From IMG/VR virus record IMGVR_UViG_3300009443_000004, positions 1 through 64,000 of that record: a DNA stretch of 64,000 bases. One strand, given 5' to 3'. Position 1 is the stretch's first letter. Each line of letters starts with the position of its first letter. The stretch is from a virus. Shown here one piece after another: positions 19,401 to 28,244 of the stretch. The notes beneath the pieces were generated by a model. That model had not been told where the DNA came from. It made no database searches and worked only from the letters and a program-made list of their open reading frames with translations. A program made the position numbers and the translations under genes.

Positions 19401-20804
19401 TGAATCTAATACTATAAACTCGTCTGTAGGAGTCATACCCGCTGTCATGTCTGTAAATTCAGATAAATCTAAACTAAGTGAAGTAGCTCCTGCATCTAAA
19501 CCAGCACTTAATGTAATTTCAGTTAGATCTAATGAAACAGTAAACGTTGAAGTTCCAGATTGATTAGCTGTAAATGAAGCACTGCCGTCAAGACCTGTGC
19601 TTGTTCCCATGTTAAGTGTTCCATTATTAACTGTAGGTATAGTTGGAAAAGTAGTTAATATACCTTCTCCGTTTATATAATCTGTAGAAGCACCTGTAAA
19701 TTCTAAATCAAATGTTCCGCTTGTTGTAATTGTTTGTGTAGATCCTTCACTTATTGTAATAGCATCACCATCAATCATTGTAGTTACACTTGTAACAGTA
19801 CCTTGCGGTACACCTGCAACAGCAGTATCAACATATGTTTTTGTAGCTGCATCTTGAGCAGAGGTAGGATTTACTACATCTGTTATTTTACAGTTTACAT
19901 CTAAAGCACTTGCGTTGTTGATTCTTAATATACTATCTGTTGCGTCATCAACTGTAAATAAACTAACATTTGTAGTTCCTTGAAAAACAATCCCTTCTCC
20001 TGGGTCATTAATATTAAGTTGATTAACCCCTGTTATATTATAATTACTACCTGTAATACCGCCATTAGCATTTGTTAATCCATCTATACCTGCATCTGCA
20101 CCTATTTTACCACTAAAACTTTTAACTCCAGCTATACTTTGATTACCTGTAGTTCTTACAACTGTACTATCTACTTGAATAGTTCCTGTTGCTGTTATTG
20201 TACCACCTGTAATACCGTTTGAAGTAGCTATAGAAGTAACACCTGAGCTTGTAACATATCTACCATCTAAATCCACAGTTAAAGATGATAGTCCTCCATT
20301 TCTAGTTGCTGTTAAAATACCATTATTAGTAGTATTGAAACTTAATCCTGTAACATAATAGTTATCATTATTATCTGTAGAATTTATAGTAATTGTATCA
20401 CCACTTCTAGATGTAGTAGTTCCACCTGTTCCAGTAATAGTTAATGTATCATTATTACTATTTGCTGTAGCTGTACCACTTTGTGTAGCAATATTTTTAT
20501 ATATAGCTTGGCTTGAACCTTTATCAGAGTTTGTTAAAGTAATAGTACCAGAAGAAGTAACTGTACCACTACCACTTAGTCCTGATGAACCTTGTACTGT
20601 AACTGAAGTTACTGTACCAAGATTACCTGTAGCACCAATATCATTAAGTATCTGAGCTTTTGTTCTATATTTAAGAACTCCACCATCCCATACCATAATA
20701 CCTGTATAAGTACTATTATCAGCTGTAATACTACTAACTGATAATGTACCAGTTATTTCACTGTTTCCTGTTACAGATAAGCCTGATATAAATTGTATAG
20801 CCAT
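16449..20804 (-). CDS. Tail fibre with C-terminal S74 intramolecular chaperone (1,451 aa)
   Basis: The shaft is made of repeated beta-rich modules: GTVTSVGTGTGLDGS-like units, two FIVLDSGAERRKAA segments and two YGSTSNS.KID.IT.D.YGRVTAV segments. The last 92 residues are a peptidase S74 chaperone starting SDERLKDNIE near residue 1,360, with GVIAQEIEKVAPELV and a C-terminal coiled coil (AVKDQQKQIDELKLQLDGL). In this family the chaperone drives trimerisation and is cleaved off before the Ser. It starts at ATG 20804 and shares MAIQF(I/L).G with the adjacent 807-aa fibre. Confidence 0.9.
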   Translation of the reverse strand: MAIQFISGLSVTGNSEITGTLSVSSITADNSTYTGIMVWDGGVLKYRTKAQILNDIGATGNLGTVTSVTVQGSSGLSGSGTVTSSGTITLTNSDKGSSQAIYKNIATQSGTATANSNNDTLTITGTGGTTTSRSGDTITINSTDNNDNYYVTGLSFNTTNNGILTATRNGGLSSLTVDLDGRYVTSSGVTSIATSNGITGGTITATGTIQVDSTVVRTTGNQSIAGVKSFSGKIGADAGIDGLTNANGGITGSNYNITGVNQLNINDPGEGIVFQGTTNVSLFTVDDATDSILRINNASALDVNCKITDVVNPTSAQDAATKTYVDTAVAGVPQGTVTSVTTMIDGDAITISEGSTQTITTSGTFDLEFTGASTDYINGEGILTTFPTIPTVNNGTLNMGTSTGLDGSASFTANQSGTSTFTVSLDLTEITLSAGLDAGATSLSLDLSEFTDMTAGMTPTDEFIVLDSGAERRKAAGEIGNSIFSNTANYITSASLPTVNNAAITIEAGTNLTTGGTFTTNQGIDETITINMATGGIGSGTYGSTSNSNKIDNITVDAYGRVTAVTTGATGQVNLISSGNTNTLTTSGTTSVQLTPNTGTVSSSSTKLATGAQIQTAIDTAVTGVLKYDGVWNANTNTPTLTGGSGTVGEYYIVSVAGNTNLDGITDWKVGDWAVFSDQVTDAWQKIDNTQVGNVTGSGSSGRIAVWNSASNITSDSGLTFNTSSNALTVSGAVTWSGGGSAESNSAYDNMITEFSDSGSSTITLTLTQQDGGTLTTSFSNPQGTVTSVGTGTGLDGSFTTSGTITLDLSELVDMTQTMVGTDEFIVLDSGAERRKAANEIGLSIFSNDAGFITSSSIPSVGNGQINGATSGNGLSGSMSATANQSGNSTFTVTSNATTAATASTIAYRDSSADLNVRLLRANYTNQSTISGAIAFRVNNSTDNYTRYCSSPSAIRAFIGAGTSSTTGTVTSVGISHGGNAFEVGSAVTSSGTLAITMAGDSAQYVRGDGNLASFPNIPQGDITAVVAGTNLSGGGTSGSVTLNMATGGAGAGSYGSTSNSTKIDTITLDDYGRVTAVNLGATGDIVGVSAGAGLSGGGTSGTPTLSVDYLGSDSIIKAAPTASGAVGTGDFLLIANSVGNVFETTMSNLPFTNNLGDITGVTAGTGMSGGGTSGTVTLNCTITNNNQLTNGAGYTTNVGDITGVTAGSGLAGGGSSGGVTLNVDYGSSGIIADCPGGSGEAEIDDLVMIGLDSSGSGETRAFALADLPFMNRDNTSVTNWTVLSTLNVRGVIDLADNDILRFGTGDDVEMFFSGTDMFMDINNGEDFKIRDGNSGNATRFTFDADNGTFTATGNITAFSDERLKDNIETLDGSKVLDMRGVSYTKDGKAGSGVIAQEIEKVAPELVMTNEKEDGMKSVAYGNLVGYLIEAVKDQQKQIDELKLQLDGLSK

Positions 20805-20833
20805 GTTCTTTTTTTTGCTAAGATACTAAATTT

Positions 20834-20877
20834 AAAAAAAAGGGAAAAGCTTAAATTGATATATCTAAGCTTTCCCC
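20834..20877 (-). terminator. Intrinsic terminator between the two fibre genes
   Basis: Minus strand: 12-bp stem GGGGAAAGCTTA/TAAGCTTTTCCC with one G-U pair, followed by eight T. It closes the 807-aa fibre gene. Confidence 0.9.
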
Positions 20878-20893
20878 AATTTAATAATTGTTA

Positions 20894-23317
20894 TTATACT
20901 ACCTTCATTATTATAAATTTCAGGCTATTTGCAGTAATATTATTTGTCCAACTAAAATCAACATTACCACTAGTAGTGTTATATTCTGTTTGAACTTTTA
21001 CTTCAAAACCACCTGCATTGTATACTTGCGTAATAAATGGTCCTGTACCCAACCCGTGTGTTCCTGCTGTTACTGTAAAAGAACTAGTTGCCGTTGCTGG
21101 TCCACTAGCCACATAAGTTCTTTTTTCAAGATGAACTTTTAAAGTAGCTGGTGATACAAACAACTGTTGTCCTGCTGTACCCGCATCTACTTCTGATTGA
21201 GTTGCTGTTTCAGCTACACCTCGTGCACCATAAGTTGAATCAGGTAACGTTCTTGTAGAATTAGCTGTAATAACACCATCAGTCATTGTTAATGTATCAA
21301 TTACATCAACACCTGAAGTATCTATATCTGAGTCAGTACCAATAATTTTATTAAATGTACTTGCTAACTGAGCATCACTAATACCACCTGCTTTAATTGT
21401 AATAAAACCATTAACTGTTCCAGCAAAAGAAGCATTACTAAATCCAGCAACACCTTTTTCAGTTGCCCCATCTGTTGCACCTACACCAGCAATATTTTGA
21501 TCTTGAATTACTACCGTATAGTCACTTAATGAAGGTGAAGAACTTCCTGCTATATCTGAATTTGCAAATATTAAGTCTCCTACTTCAAGTGATTCTGTAA
21601 AGAAGGTTCCGTCTTGTGTTACAACATAAAAGTCACCTTGTGTTAATGCCACATTGTTTGCTCCTGTTAATACAGGATTGTTTGTTGATGCATTATATCC
21701 ACCTTGGAATACACCTACTCCAGCTACTGCAGATTGCATTTGTGCTAAATTAACAGCATCTGTTCCAGCTGTACCAGTTGCAAGGCCAGTAATTTTATTA
21801 TTTCCTAACGCTATATTATTATTTGGTACACCTAATACGTCAAGTGGTATATCAACTATAGCAGCCTTTTTAACAGCTCCTGCTGCACTATCATCACCAA
21901 TTAAAATTAGATCATCTGCCTCTGCAAAGCCTGACATTCCACCAGCATCACCAATAATACCTGTTGCAGAATAATCTACTGCAAGTGATCCTGTACTTGT
22001 TATAGTACCACCTGTAAGACCTAAACCACTTCCTACACTTGTTACACCATCTACTGGTAAAGTAGCAAGTGTTAAGTTACCTAAGATTACTTGTGAGGCA
22101 GTACCTGCTCCAGCAATGTTTATATTTCCATCTGCTATAAGAGGTGAATTTGTAATTGTAAGAGCATTACCAGTTTCTGTAATACCAACACTTGTTAATC
22201 CTGTGTTTGTATCTGTAGCCCATGCTGGAAGACCATTACTATCTACTTTTAATACTTTACCTGTTGATCCTATAGCTATTTTAGCTAATGTTGATGTACC
22301 AGAAGCATATAGTAAGTCTCCTGCTGTATAACTAGTTAATCCAGTACCACCATTATCTACGTCTAATGTACCTGACATTGTCATAGTACCACTAGAAGTA
22401 ATTGGAGAGTTATTAAAGGACATTCCAGTACTACCACCACTTACACCTACTGAAGTTACAGAACCTGCACCCGCATTAATATAAGTTGCTACTTGAGATA
22501 AGTTTGCAAATTTAGCATTGCTATCTGAAGCATCAGAAAATATTACTTTATCAGTTCCTGCTAATGTAACAGATGTTCCATCTGCTGCCGCTAATACAAC
22601 GTTATCTGTACCTGCATAATCTACTGCTAATGTTCCTGAAGAAACAATTGTACCACCTGTTAAACCAGCTCCAGTTCCTATAGAAGTAACTGTACCGTCT
22701 TTACCAAAACCAGGCATATTAGAAATAAGTGATTTTCTTAATGTATTACTATCACTTACATCTGAGAACCAAACATAATCAGTTCCTACTGGATCTGCAG
22801 CAGTTAATACTTCAATTGCATTATCTGTACCTACAGTATCAATATTAACTGTTGGTGTTGTAGAAGGAGAACCTGTAATTGTTATACCAGTTCCTCCTGT
22901 TAAAGAAGTAACTGTACCAACATTATTTGTAGCATTTGTTGTAACTGTAAGAGTATTTGATGATCTGGTTACGGTTAAGGATGCTGATGCTGTACCATTA
23001 CCTTGTATTATTACATTATCAGCTACACCATCGTTATCTATTAATTGGATGCCTGCTGTTCCATTAGCACCACCTACACCAAATAGTTCATAAGTTGTAT
23101 TAGAATCTGATCCAGTTGTAAAATCTACCCATGCTCCATTTGCACGGAGTCTCATTTTGTCTGTGCTAGAATTGTAATAAATCTGACCATCTCCTAGCAA
23201 GCTAGCACCAGTTGGATCTGCAGTTTCATTTTGAATTCTGGCGTTCTTGAACGTACCCTGGTTGATAAGCGTGATATGCCCATCAACTTGAATACCTGCT
23301 AAAAATTGTATTGCCAT
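20894..23317 (-). CDS. Tail fibre/spike protein (807 aa)
   Basis: It starts MAIQFLAGIQVDGHITLINQ, like its neighbour. A short motif (DGQIYYNSSTDKMRLRANGA) typical of phage fibre N-terminal regions is followed by many TVTSVGxGxGLTGGTIxSxGTL repeats that predict a beta-stranded shaft. The C-terminal 75 residues (FTVTAGTHGLGTGPFITQVY to LKFIIMKVV) look like a receptor-binding tip. No S74 domain is present. The shared N-terminus suggests both fibres attach to the same site or form a heteromeric fibre. Confidence 0.8.
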   Translation of the reverse strand: MAIQFLAGIQVDGHITLINQGTFKNARIQNETADPTGASLLGDGQIYYNSSTDKMRLRANGAWVDFTTGSDSNTTYELFGVGGANGTAGIQLIDNDGVADNVIIQGNGTASASLTVTRSSNTLTVTTNATNNVGTVTSLTGGTGITITGSPSTTPTVNIDTVGTDNAIEVLTAADPVGTDYVWFSDVSDSNTLRKSLISNMPGFGKDGTVTSIGTGAGLTGGTIVSSGTLAVDYAGTDNVVLAAADGTSVTLAGTDKVIFSDASDSNAKFANLSQVATYINAGAGSVTSVGVSGGSTGMSFNNSPITSSGTMTMSGTLDVDNGGTGLTSYTAGDLLYASGTSTLAKIAIGSTGKVLKVDSNGLPAWATDTNTGLTSVGITETGNALTITNSPLIADGNINIAGAGTASQVILGNLTLATLPVDGVTSVGSGLGLTGGTITSTGSLAVDYSATGIIGDAGGMSGFAEADDLILIGDDSAAGAVKKAAIVDIPLDVLGVPNNNIALGNNKITGLATGTAGTDAVNLAQMQSAVAGVGVFQGGYNASTNNPVLTGANNVALTQGDFYVVTQDGTFFTESLEVGDLIFANSDIAGSSSPSLSDYTVVIQDQNIAGVGATDGATEKGVAGFSNASFAGTVNGFITIKAGGISDAQLASTFNKIIGTDSDIDTSGVDVIDTLTMTDGVITANSTRTLPDSTYGARGVAETATQSEVDAGTAGQQLFVSPATLKVHLEKRTYVASGPATATSSFTVTAGTHGLGTGPFITQVYNAGGFEVKVQTEYNTTSGNVDFSWTNNITANSLKFIIMKVV

Positions 23318-23362
23318 TTTATTTATTTTTAATTGTTATTATTATTGTTTAATTGTTATTTT

Positions 23363-23902
23363 TTAATTTAAAAAAGCACACCCTGCAAATGAATTACTAA
23401 ATGATACTCTTATTTGGTTAGTAGATAAATAATCTATATCACCTATCACTACATTATTATCTAAGTCAGCTATTGTTACTGATGGATACTCCCCTAAATT
23501 ATGTGTTATTGTCCATACCGCAGCAGCTATCTCAAAACACTGTACAAACGTTGCTTCATTTGCAAGTATATCTGCTAAATCTAATACTGTACATACATTA
23601 GTAGGAACAGCCGGACAAGATACACTTGCCTTTACATTTATTTTTGCCAATGGCTCAACAAATACACCTTTATCTTCTGTTGCAACAACAACCTTATCTG
23701 ATTTTTTATCTAACCAATCACATAATTCTTTTTGTAATACTGCATTAGCAAAATCAGTATAACAACATGCTTCAATACCAAACTTAACTTCTTTAAAGTT
23801 TGCATATGCTTGGTTAGCAAAAGTCTGTTCTACTCTTATTCTTTTTTCAAGAGCCACATGCTTTACTTGATTTGCATTTGATATTTCTCTAGGTTTACCC
23901 AT
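23363..23902 (-). CDS. Structural protein with fibre-tip-like C-terminal module (179 aa)
   Basis: The N-terminal 60 residues are helical (EKRIRVEQTFANQAYANFKE). The last 50 read WTITHNLGEYPSVTIADLDN and end in FSNSFAGCAFLN, the compact beta module (W-x-HNLG-x-xPSV) found at the ends of many phage fibres and baseplate proteins. It starts eight bases inside the end of the 62-aa Zn-ribbon gene and precedes the 807-aa fibre by 45 bases. Confidence 0.65.
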   Translation of the reverse strand: MGKPREISNANQVKHVALEKRIRVEQTFANQAYANFKEVKFGIEACCYTDFANAVLQKELCDWLDKKSDKVVVATEDKGVFVEPLAKINVKASVSCPAVPTNVCTVLDLADILANEATFVQCFEIAAAVWTITHNLGEYPSVTIADLDNNVVIGDIDYLSTNQIRVSFSNSFAGCAFLN

Positions 23903-24083
23903 TTTTTAAATTCACTATTTGTTGTTTAGCAAGTTCTAAAGATAAATTTCTACTACCCTCTGTAGCTTGTTGTTTAGCTTTAGATGAGTTTTTACATCCT
24001 TTGCAAATTACATTTCCATTTTCATCATGTGTCTTTTGACATCCACACGTAAATTTTTTTCCACATACTGAACAGTTATTCAT
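23895..24083 (-). CDS. Small zinc-ribbon protein (62 aa)
   Basis: Two CxxC pairs plus a CxC are seen: CSVCGKKFTCGC then CKGC. That is enough ligands for one Zn site, perhaps two. The C-terminal half is helical. It overlaps the 179-aa gene by eight bases. I recall similar small Zn-ribbon proteins in the same place in related phages, role unknown; it may bridge structural proteins. Confidence 0.6.
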   Translation of the reverse strand: MNNCSVCGKKFTCGCQKTHDENGNVICKGCKNSSKAKQQATEGSRNLSLELAKQQIVNLKNG

Positions 24084-24095
24084 AATTCTTTGGTT

Positions 24096-24677
24096 TTATA
24101 CGTAATACATTCCTCTCTTTGCTGATCCACAATTTCCAGTTGGACAAGTAATCTTATTTAATCTGGCTTTTGCATAATTATATATTTGCATAGCTTGAGT
24201 TGTAGATTGACAATATTCTGCATTTGAAACGGCAGCATCAATCATTGTTTTTATATAACTCATTTCAGCTAATAATTCTTGTTTCTCAGAATCAGGTTGA
24301 CAGGGTTGTACATCTAGATCACACAATACTTCATAGTATTGTCCAAGTAATTGTGTAACTCTTAGATGATTGTATTCTACGTATACCTTTGAATTAGGTG
24401 ATACACTGTATCTTATGATATATATACCATCAGGTATATTTTCTTGTTTTGTACCACAATCCGTGGTTTGCAAAGCAAGTGTACATGCCGTTAAACACAT
24501 GTCAAAATCTTTATCAACCTTAATTAAAACAGGTACAGAATAGCCAGGTAAAGTAATTAATAACTCTTCACAATCAACTGCTAAATCCTTTGAATATTGA
24601 CTTGTATCTTTTATGCAAAGTAAATTACAGTTAGATACTGTAGGTATTTCTAAACTTAATATATGTCTGTCTGCCAT
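24096..24677 (-). CDS. Conserved structural protein, tail module (193 aa)
   Basis: It begins MADRHILSLEIPTVSNCNLL and contains DGIYIIRYSVSPNSKVYVEY, a beta-sandwich-like segment conserved among Bacteroidota phages as I remember them. A helical C-terminal third with five cysteines follows. It is first in the unit after the strong terminator at 24735-24772 and is preceded by a candidate late promoter at 24701-24718. Confidence 0.6.
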   Translation of the reverse strand: MADRHILSLEIPTVSNCNLLCIKDTSQYSKDLAVDCEELLITLPGYSVPVLIKVDKDFDMCLTACTLALQTTDCGTKQENIPDGIYIIRYSVSPNSKVYVEYNHLRVTQLLGQYYEVLCDLDVQPCQPDSEKQELLAEMSYIKTMIDAAVSNAEYCQSTTQAMQIYNYAKARLNKITCPTGNCGSAKRGMYYV

Positions 24678-24700
24678 TTTGTATTCTATTAATAAATGAT

Positions 24701-24718
24701 ACTATATAGATAATATAC
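24701..24718 (-). promoter_or_regulatory. Candidate late promoter motif
   Basis: Minus strand reads GTATATTATCTATATAGT a few bases after a terminator T-tract and about 25 bases before the ATG at 24677. It is the same GTATATTAT...TATAGT pattern as at 15096 but with a three-base spacer. Confidence 0.35.
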
Positions 24719-24734
24719 AAAAAAAATAGAACAT

Positions 24735-24772
24735 ATAAAAAATAAAAGAGCAGGAGATTTCTCCCCTGCTCT
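24735..24772 (-). terminator. Strong intrinsic terminator after the 490-aa structural gene
   Basis: Minus strand: 11-bp stem AGAGCAGGGGA/TCTCCTGCTCT (one G-U pair), GAAA tetraloop, then TTTTATTTTTT. Its strength fits an abundantly transcribed structural gene upstream. Confidence 0.92.
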
Positions 24773-24798
24773 AATATCTTGGTTGATAATTTTAATTA

Positions 24799-26271
24799 TT
24801 ACCAAACAGCATTTTGCTCAATAGGTAAGTTATTCCCATTGTCTTTAGCCCATGCTTGTAATCCTTCAAGGAAATCCTCCATAGCATTTTGTGCTGCTGT
24901 ATCACTACATTTAACATAGATCTTATACTGATACTGGTCATTATCAAACACTCCTGATGGATTGTTGAATCTTGGCACAGAATGTTGTACGTAATAAGCT
25001 CTGTATGTTGATGTTCTATCAACTGCAGCTAAAAGCTCATCAGATAATTCAATCTCTCTGATTCTAGCACTATCAGCATTTCCTTGGTTATAAGGAGACT
25101 GACGGTATCTCTCAGACATAATTAATTCTCTAATTACTTCTTCACCTTGTGTTTGTTGCATTGAACCTGGTGTAGCTGAAGCAACACCACAGTCATTACA
25201 TGGATTACCTGTTTCATCTAATAAAGATACAATGATCTCTACAGGCTCAGCATTGAAATGATCTCTAGTGTCAAAAGAACAGTTACCAAATACAGTGTCA
25301 ACGTATGCACCTTTGAATTCTACACATGCAGAAACCTTAGTAGCTCCGTTTGGATCTGTTGAAGCAACATATGTTCCATCAACTACTTCAGCAATACTAT
25401 AAACTGCTTGAGTAGATACGCCACCTGTAGTAGTTGTTACAATAACACCACCTTCAGAAACTGAATCTACTAAAATAGCACCATCTGTACCACCAGCTAC
25501 AACTAATACATCTCCAACTGCATAACCTGATCCTGCAGTAGCAATAGAGTAAGTAGCAATAGCATCACTAACACCTAAACTTACAATGTTAATAGTTGCA
25601 CCTGAACCTGTAGAACTACCAGAAGTAGCTTGAGTTGATACTGTATAACCATTACCACCAGCTGATAATGTACTAGCATCAACACCGTCTACATCAGCTT
25701 CAGCAACAAATGGTTTGATAAGTGGATCACCTAAAGCCATTTTAGCCATATTAGCAATGATTAAAGCCGGGTCAATATATTCTTGCCCTTCAACACAACA
25801 TACATTTGCTGAGTCAGCAATTGCATATGCATTGTGATTTAAAAATCTAAGTGCAGGAGAACCTTTTACATCAATTCTCATAAACTGTGTTTTACCACAA
25901 GGAGCACAATCAGATGCTAAACATAATTTAGCAGTTGCTTGTGATGCAGTAAGACAGTTTGCTGCCCACATTCTAGTAAGATATCTTGGGTTAATCCCTT
26001 TAGATTTTACTGATTCTTTGTAACCCCCATGTCCTGGGTTGTTACCAATTGTATCTTTAGTATAAAATGAACCTTGTACAATGTACGCTAGTTCACCAGC
26101 AGTTAATGCAGCTGGAGCAGCAGCACCACCTGGGATAGCAACTGACTTCCAGTCACTTCCACCAACTAATGCTAATTCACCAGCAGCTAAAGCACTAGTA
26201 GCAGTACCTGCTGTTTGCTCTACTGAAGACACAACAAACGTTTTATTAAACGCATGATTAAAATAAGCCAT
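24799..26271 (-). CDS. Abundant structural protein, tail sheath/tube or second capsid-type protein (490 aa)
   Basis: It begins MAYFNHAFNKTFVVSSVEQT and is Ala/Gly-rich for the first 80 residues. A Gly/Ser/Val-rich insert (SGYAVGDVLVVAGGTDGA near 250) recalls domains inserted in phage sheath and tube proteins. The C-terminal 100 residues are charged and well folded (EVIRELIMSERYRQSPYNQG). A unique leader with hairpins, a candidate promoter and a strong terminator isolate it as a one-gene unit, which suggests high copy number. Sheath, tube or capsid-shell roles are all possible. Confidence 0.6.
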   Translation of the reverse strand: MAYFNHAFNKTFVVSSVEQTAGTATSALAAGELALVGGSDWKSVAIPGGAAAPAALTAGELAYIVQGSFYTKDTIGNNPGHGGYKESVKSKGINPRYLTRMWAANCLTASQATAKLCLASDCAPCGKTQFMRIDVKGSPALRFLNHNAYAIADSANVCCVEGQEYIDPALIIANMAKMALGDPLIKPFVAEADVDGVDASTLSAGGNGYTVSTQATSGSSTGSGATINIVSLGVSDAIATYSIATAGSGYAVGDVLVVAGGTDGAILVDSVSEGGVIVTTTTGGVSTQAVYSIAEVVDGTYVASTDPNGATKVSACVEFKGAYVDTVFGNCSFDTRDHFNAEPVEIIVSLLDETGNPCNDCGVASATPGSMQQTQGEEVIRELIMSERYRQSPYNQGNADSARIREIELSDELLAAVDRTSTYRAYYVQHSVPRFNNPSGVFDNDQYQYKIYVKCSDTAAQNAMEDFLEGLQAWAKDNGNNLPIEQNAVW

Positions 26272-26286
26272 AATTTGTTGTTTTGT

Positions 26287-26306
26287 GTGAGGACCATTAC
26301 CCTCAC
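26287..26306 (-). other. Leader hairpin before the 490-aa gene
   Basis: GTGAGG and CCTCAC arms (6 bp, 8-base loop) lie 15 bases upstream of the ATG on the minus strand, so this is in the mRNA leader. It may stabilise the 5' end of an abundant mRNA. Confidence 0.45.
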
Positions 26307-26343
26307 TGGTTATAAAAAAAGATTTAAACAGTTTACTCTGCTT

Positions 26344-26372
26344 GTAACATCAGTGTTACTATAATAATATAA
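26344..26372 (-). promoter_or_regulatory. Candidate late promoter with adjoining inverted repeat
   Basis: Minus strand reads TTATATTATTATAGT (26358-26372), a shortened form of the late motif. It is followed by GTAACACTGATGTTAC, a 6-bp inverted repeat at 26344-26359. About 85 bases of leader remain before the ATG. Confidence 0.3.
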
Positions 26373-26398
26373 TGATTTTCTATCAGATAAACAATATA

Positions 26399-27100
26399 TT
26401 AATTATTTCTTTCAGCAGCCTGCAATCCTCTTTGTTGCTGATACATATTTTCTATATCACCTGCAATCAATGCTGCAGTATCATCAAGGATTACTTCTAC
26501 TAAATCATCTTTAAACTCACATATAACATTATTCAAGCTAATATTACCAGTGTATGGATCTGTACAGCCTTGTACTTGTATCAATGTAGGTTGTCTATAA
26601 TAAGTTAATACAGGATTTACTATATCAAAATTTCTTTTGTATATTCTTATCTTGTTATCAAGCATAGTACAAAAAGTTTCTCCCCATTCAAAATCTGGAT
26701 TCTTTAGGGGATCTCTCATAATTAAATTAACATTAGCTTCTTCAGCTAAATATACAGTCATTGATCTTGGAGTACAACAGTCATCTTTTGCCTGTGTAGT
26801 AACTTTCTTAAATTCTAAATAAGTTTCCTCAGGAAAATTGTCTGTCTCAAAATAATCTGGAAAAACATTACCTGTAAGGGATAATTCAATTAGGAGAGGT
26901 TGCAAGTCATCCACTCTTCTTTTGGATAACTCATCACCTTCCTGATACATATTTCCCCCATGTAAGTTTCTTCTACACCACTCAACTTGTGATTTGTTAA
27001 AAGCCTCAACAAACTGCCAACATTCTATATTATCATAGTCTTGGCTATCAAGCTTATTCAGCCTTTGCTTAAGTTTTATAAGTAATGTATTATTTTCCAT
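26399..27100 (-). CDS. Head-tail connector / adaptor-like protein (233 aa)
   Basis: It begins MENNTLLIKLKQRLNKLDSQDYDN, is mostly helical with a central RRVDDLQPLLIELSLTG segment, and ends NMYQQQRGLQAAERNN. Size, helical content and location two genes after the capsid gene fit a neck adaptor protein of crAss-like phages. It lies 12 bases after the 338-aa gene. The assignment is by position rather than a diagnostic motif. Confidence 0.55.
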   Translation of the reverse strand: MENNTLLIKLKQRLNKLDSQDYDNIECWQFVEAFNKSQVEWCRRNLHGGNMYQEGDELSKRRVDDLQPLLIELSLTGNVFPDYFETDNFPEETYLEFKKVTTQAKDDCCTPRSMTVYLAEEANVNLIMRDPLKNPDFEWGETFCTMLDNKIRIYKRNFDIVNPVLTYYRQPTLIQVQGCTDPYTGNISLNNVICEFKDDLVEVILDDTAALIAGDIENMYQQQRGLQAAERNN

Positions 27101-27112
27101 TTTTAATTATTT

Positions 27113-28129
27113 TTAAGCATTCCAATATGGTTCAACTTTATCCATTAGAGATAATAAACTTTCTTCATTTTTAGGATCCATTAAAAAATCTAAACATTCA
27201 GACGGTCTTTTACCCATTCTAATACCACTATCCATTGGCTCAATCCATCCCCCTGCTTTAGTCAGTAAGAATCTATAAAATAAACAGTCTTTAACAAGTG
27301 CTCTTATTTTTATTTCCTCCATACTTAATGTAGAAACATCTAAAAAGTTTTGTGCTGCTTTTTTCTTATTACCTTCAGATCCATGACCTTGAATATAGTC
27401 ATCCATATTTTCATACATAACATCATTAGGAGTAGACTTACTATACTGTGTGCTATTTGAATCACAGATTTTAGCTACATACATAAGCTTTGTTGCATTG
27501 CCATCATACATTTTTTGTAATTCTACTAATGCTCTATTTCTTATTTTACTAAGTTCAGTTCTAGTAGTTAACGTTTCTTCTAACGTATCTAAATAAAACT
27601 TAACTCCTTTAGAGTTTACTTTAGCATCTTTTAATGACTTTGCTACTATAGAAAAGCCACCTGCTTTAATGGCATATAGTTTAATTCTATCATATGGATC
27701 TAATTCTGGATCTAAGAATACTGGATCATTACCACATCTTAAACTAATCTTGTCCCAAAATTTATCATTATTAGGACTCATAATAGTTAAGTTGTTCCAA
27801 AAATCTTTGTCTTCTGGATCAACTACATTAGCTGCAAGAGATGCTTCTAATTCTGCAACTACAGTTCTAATTTCTTTAATCTTTGCTTTTTTCTCCTTAG
27901 GTGCTAACATTTTTACTTCAGGTGCAAATTCATTTAAACCAGTAACATATCTTTTTACTCCATTCATCTCTAGACATGCTAATGATTCTTCATGGTATAC
28001 TCCATCATGTAATGCCAATCCATATTGTTCCAATCCCATATTTTCTTTATTAGGATTAAAAAATGGACGCACTGCAACAGATTGTTTTTTTTCCTGCTGA
28101 TACTTTTCTACAATAGTGTACTCACTCAT
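27113..28129 (-). CDS. Virion structural protein of unknown role (338 aa)
   Basis: It opens MSEYTIVEKYQQEKKQSVAV and is Lys/Glu-rich and helical in the middle (KEKKAKIKEIRTVVAELEAS). The last 60 residues (LLTKAGGWIEPMDSGIRMGK...) look folded. I do not recognise a named domain. Position between capsid and connector genes makes a head or neck component likely. The leader contains the hairpin at 28210-28229. Confidence 0.6.
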   Translation of the reverse strand: MSEYTIVEKYQQEKKQSVAVRPFFNPNKENMGLEQYGLALHDGVYHEESLACLEMNGVKRYVTGLNEFAPEVKMLAPKEKKAKIKEIRTVVAELEASLAANVVDPEDKDFWNNLTIMSPNNDKFWDKISLRCGNDPVFLDPELDPYDRIKLYAIKAGGFSIVAKSLKDAKVNSKGVKFYLDTLEETLTTRTELSKIRNRALVELQKMYDGNATKLMYVAKICDSNSTQYSKSTPNDVMYENMDDYIQGHGSEGNKKKAAQNFLDVSTLSMEEIKIRALVKDCLFYRFLLTKAGGWIEPMDSGIRMGKRPSECLDFLMDPKNEESLLSLMDKVEPYWNA

Positions 28130-28209
28130 TTTTTTTGGTTTTAAATTAATAATTATTATTCACAGTCAAAAGTACATAATTATGTACATTTATTATTACT
28201 AATTTCTAA

Positions 28210-28229
28210 AGCAAGGTTTTACCCTTGCT
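28210..28229 (-). terminator. Possible weak terminator or mRNA hairpin
   Basis: Perfect 7-bp inverted repeat AGCAAGG/CCTTGCT with a 6-base loop, downstream of the 64-aa gene. On the minus strand only a short mixed TTAGAAATT follows, so termination would be partial. Confidence 0.4.
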
Positions 28230-28244
28230 AAAGTTTTTTGACTT

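Noticed and set aside
24792-25022. 76-codon minus-strand frame inside the 490-aa gene
   Set aside because: Out-of-frame shadow with His/Ile-rich product; the 490-aa frame accounts for the region.
27669-28100. 143-codon plus-strand frame
   Set aside because: Antisense to the 338-aa structural gene, no start context.
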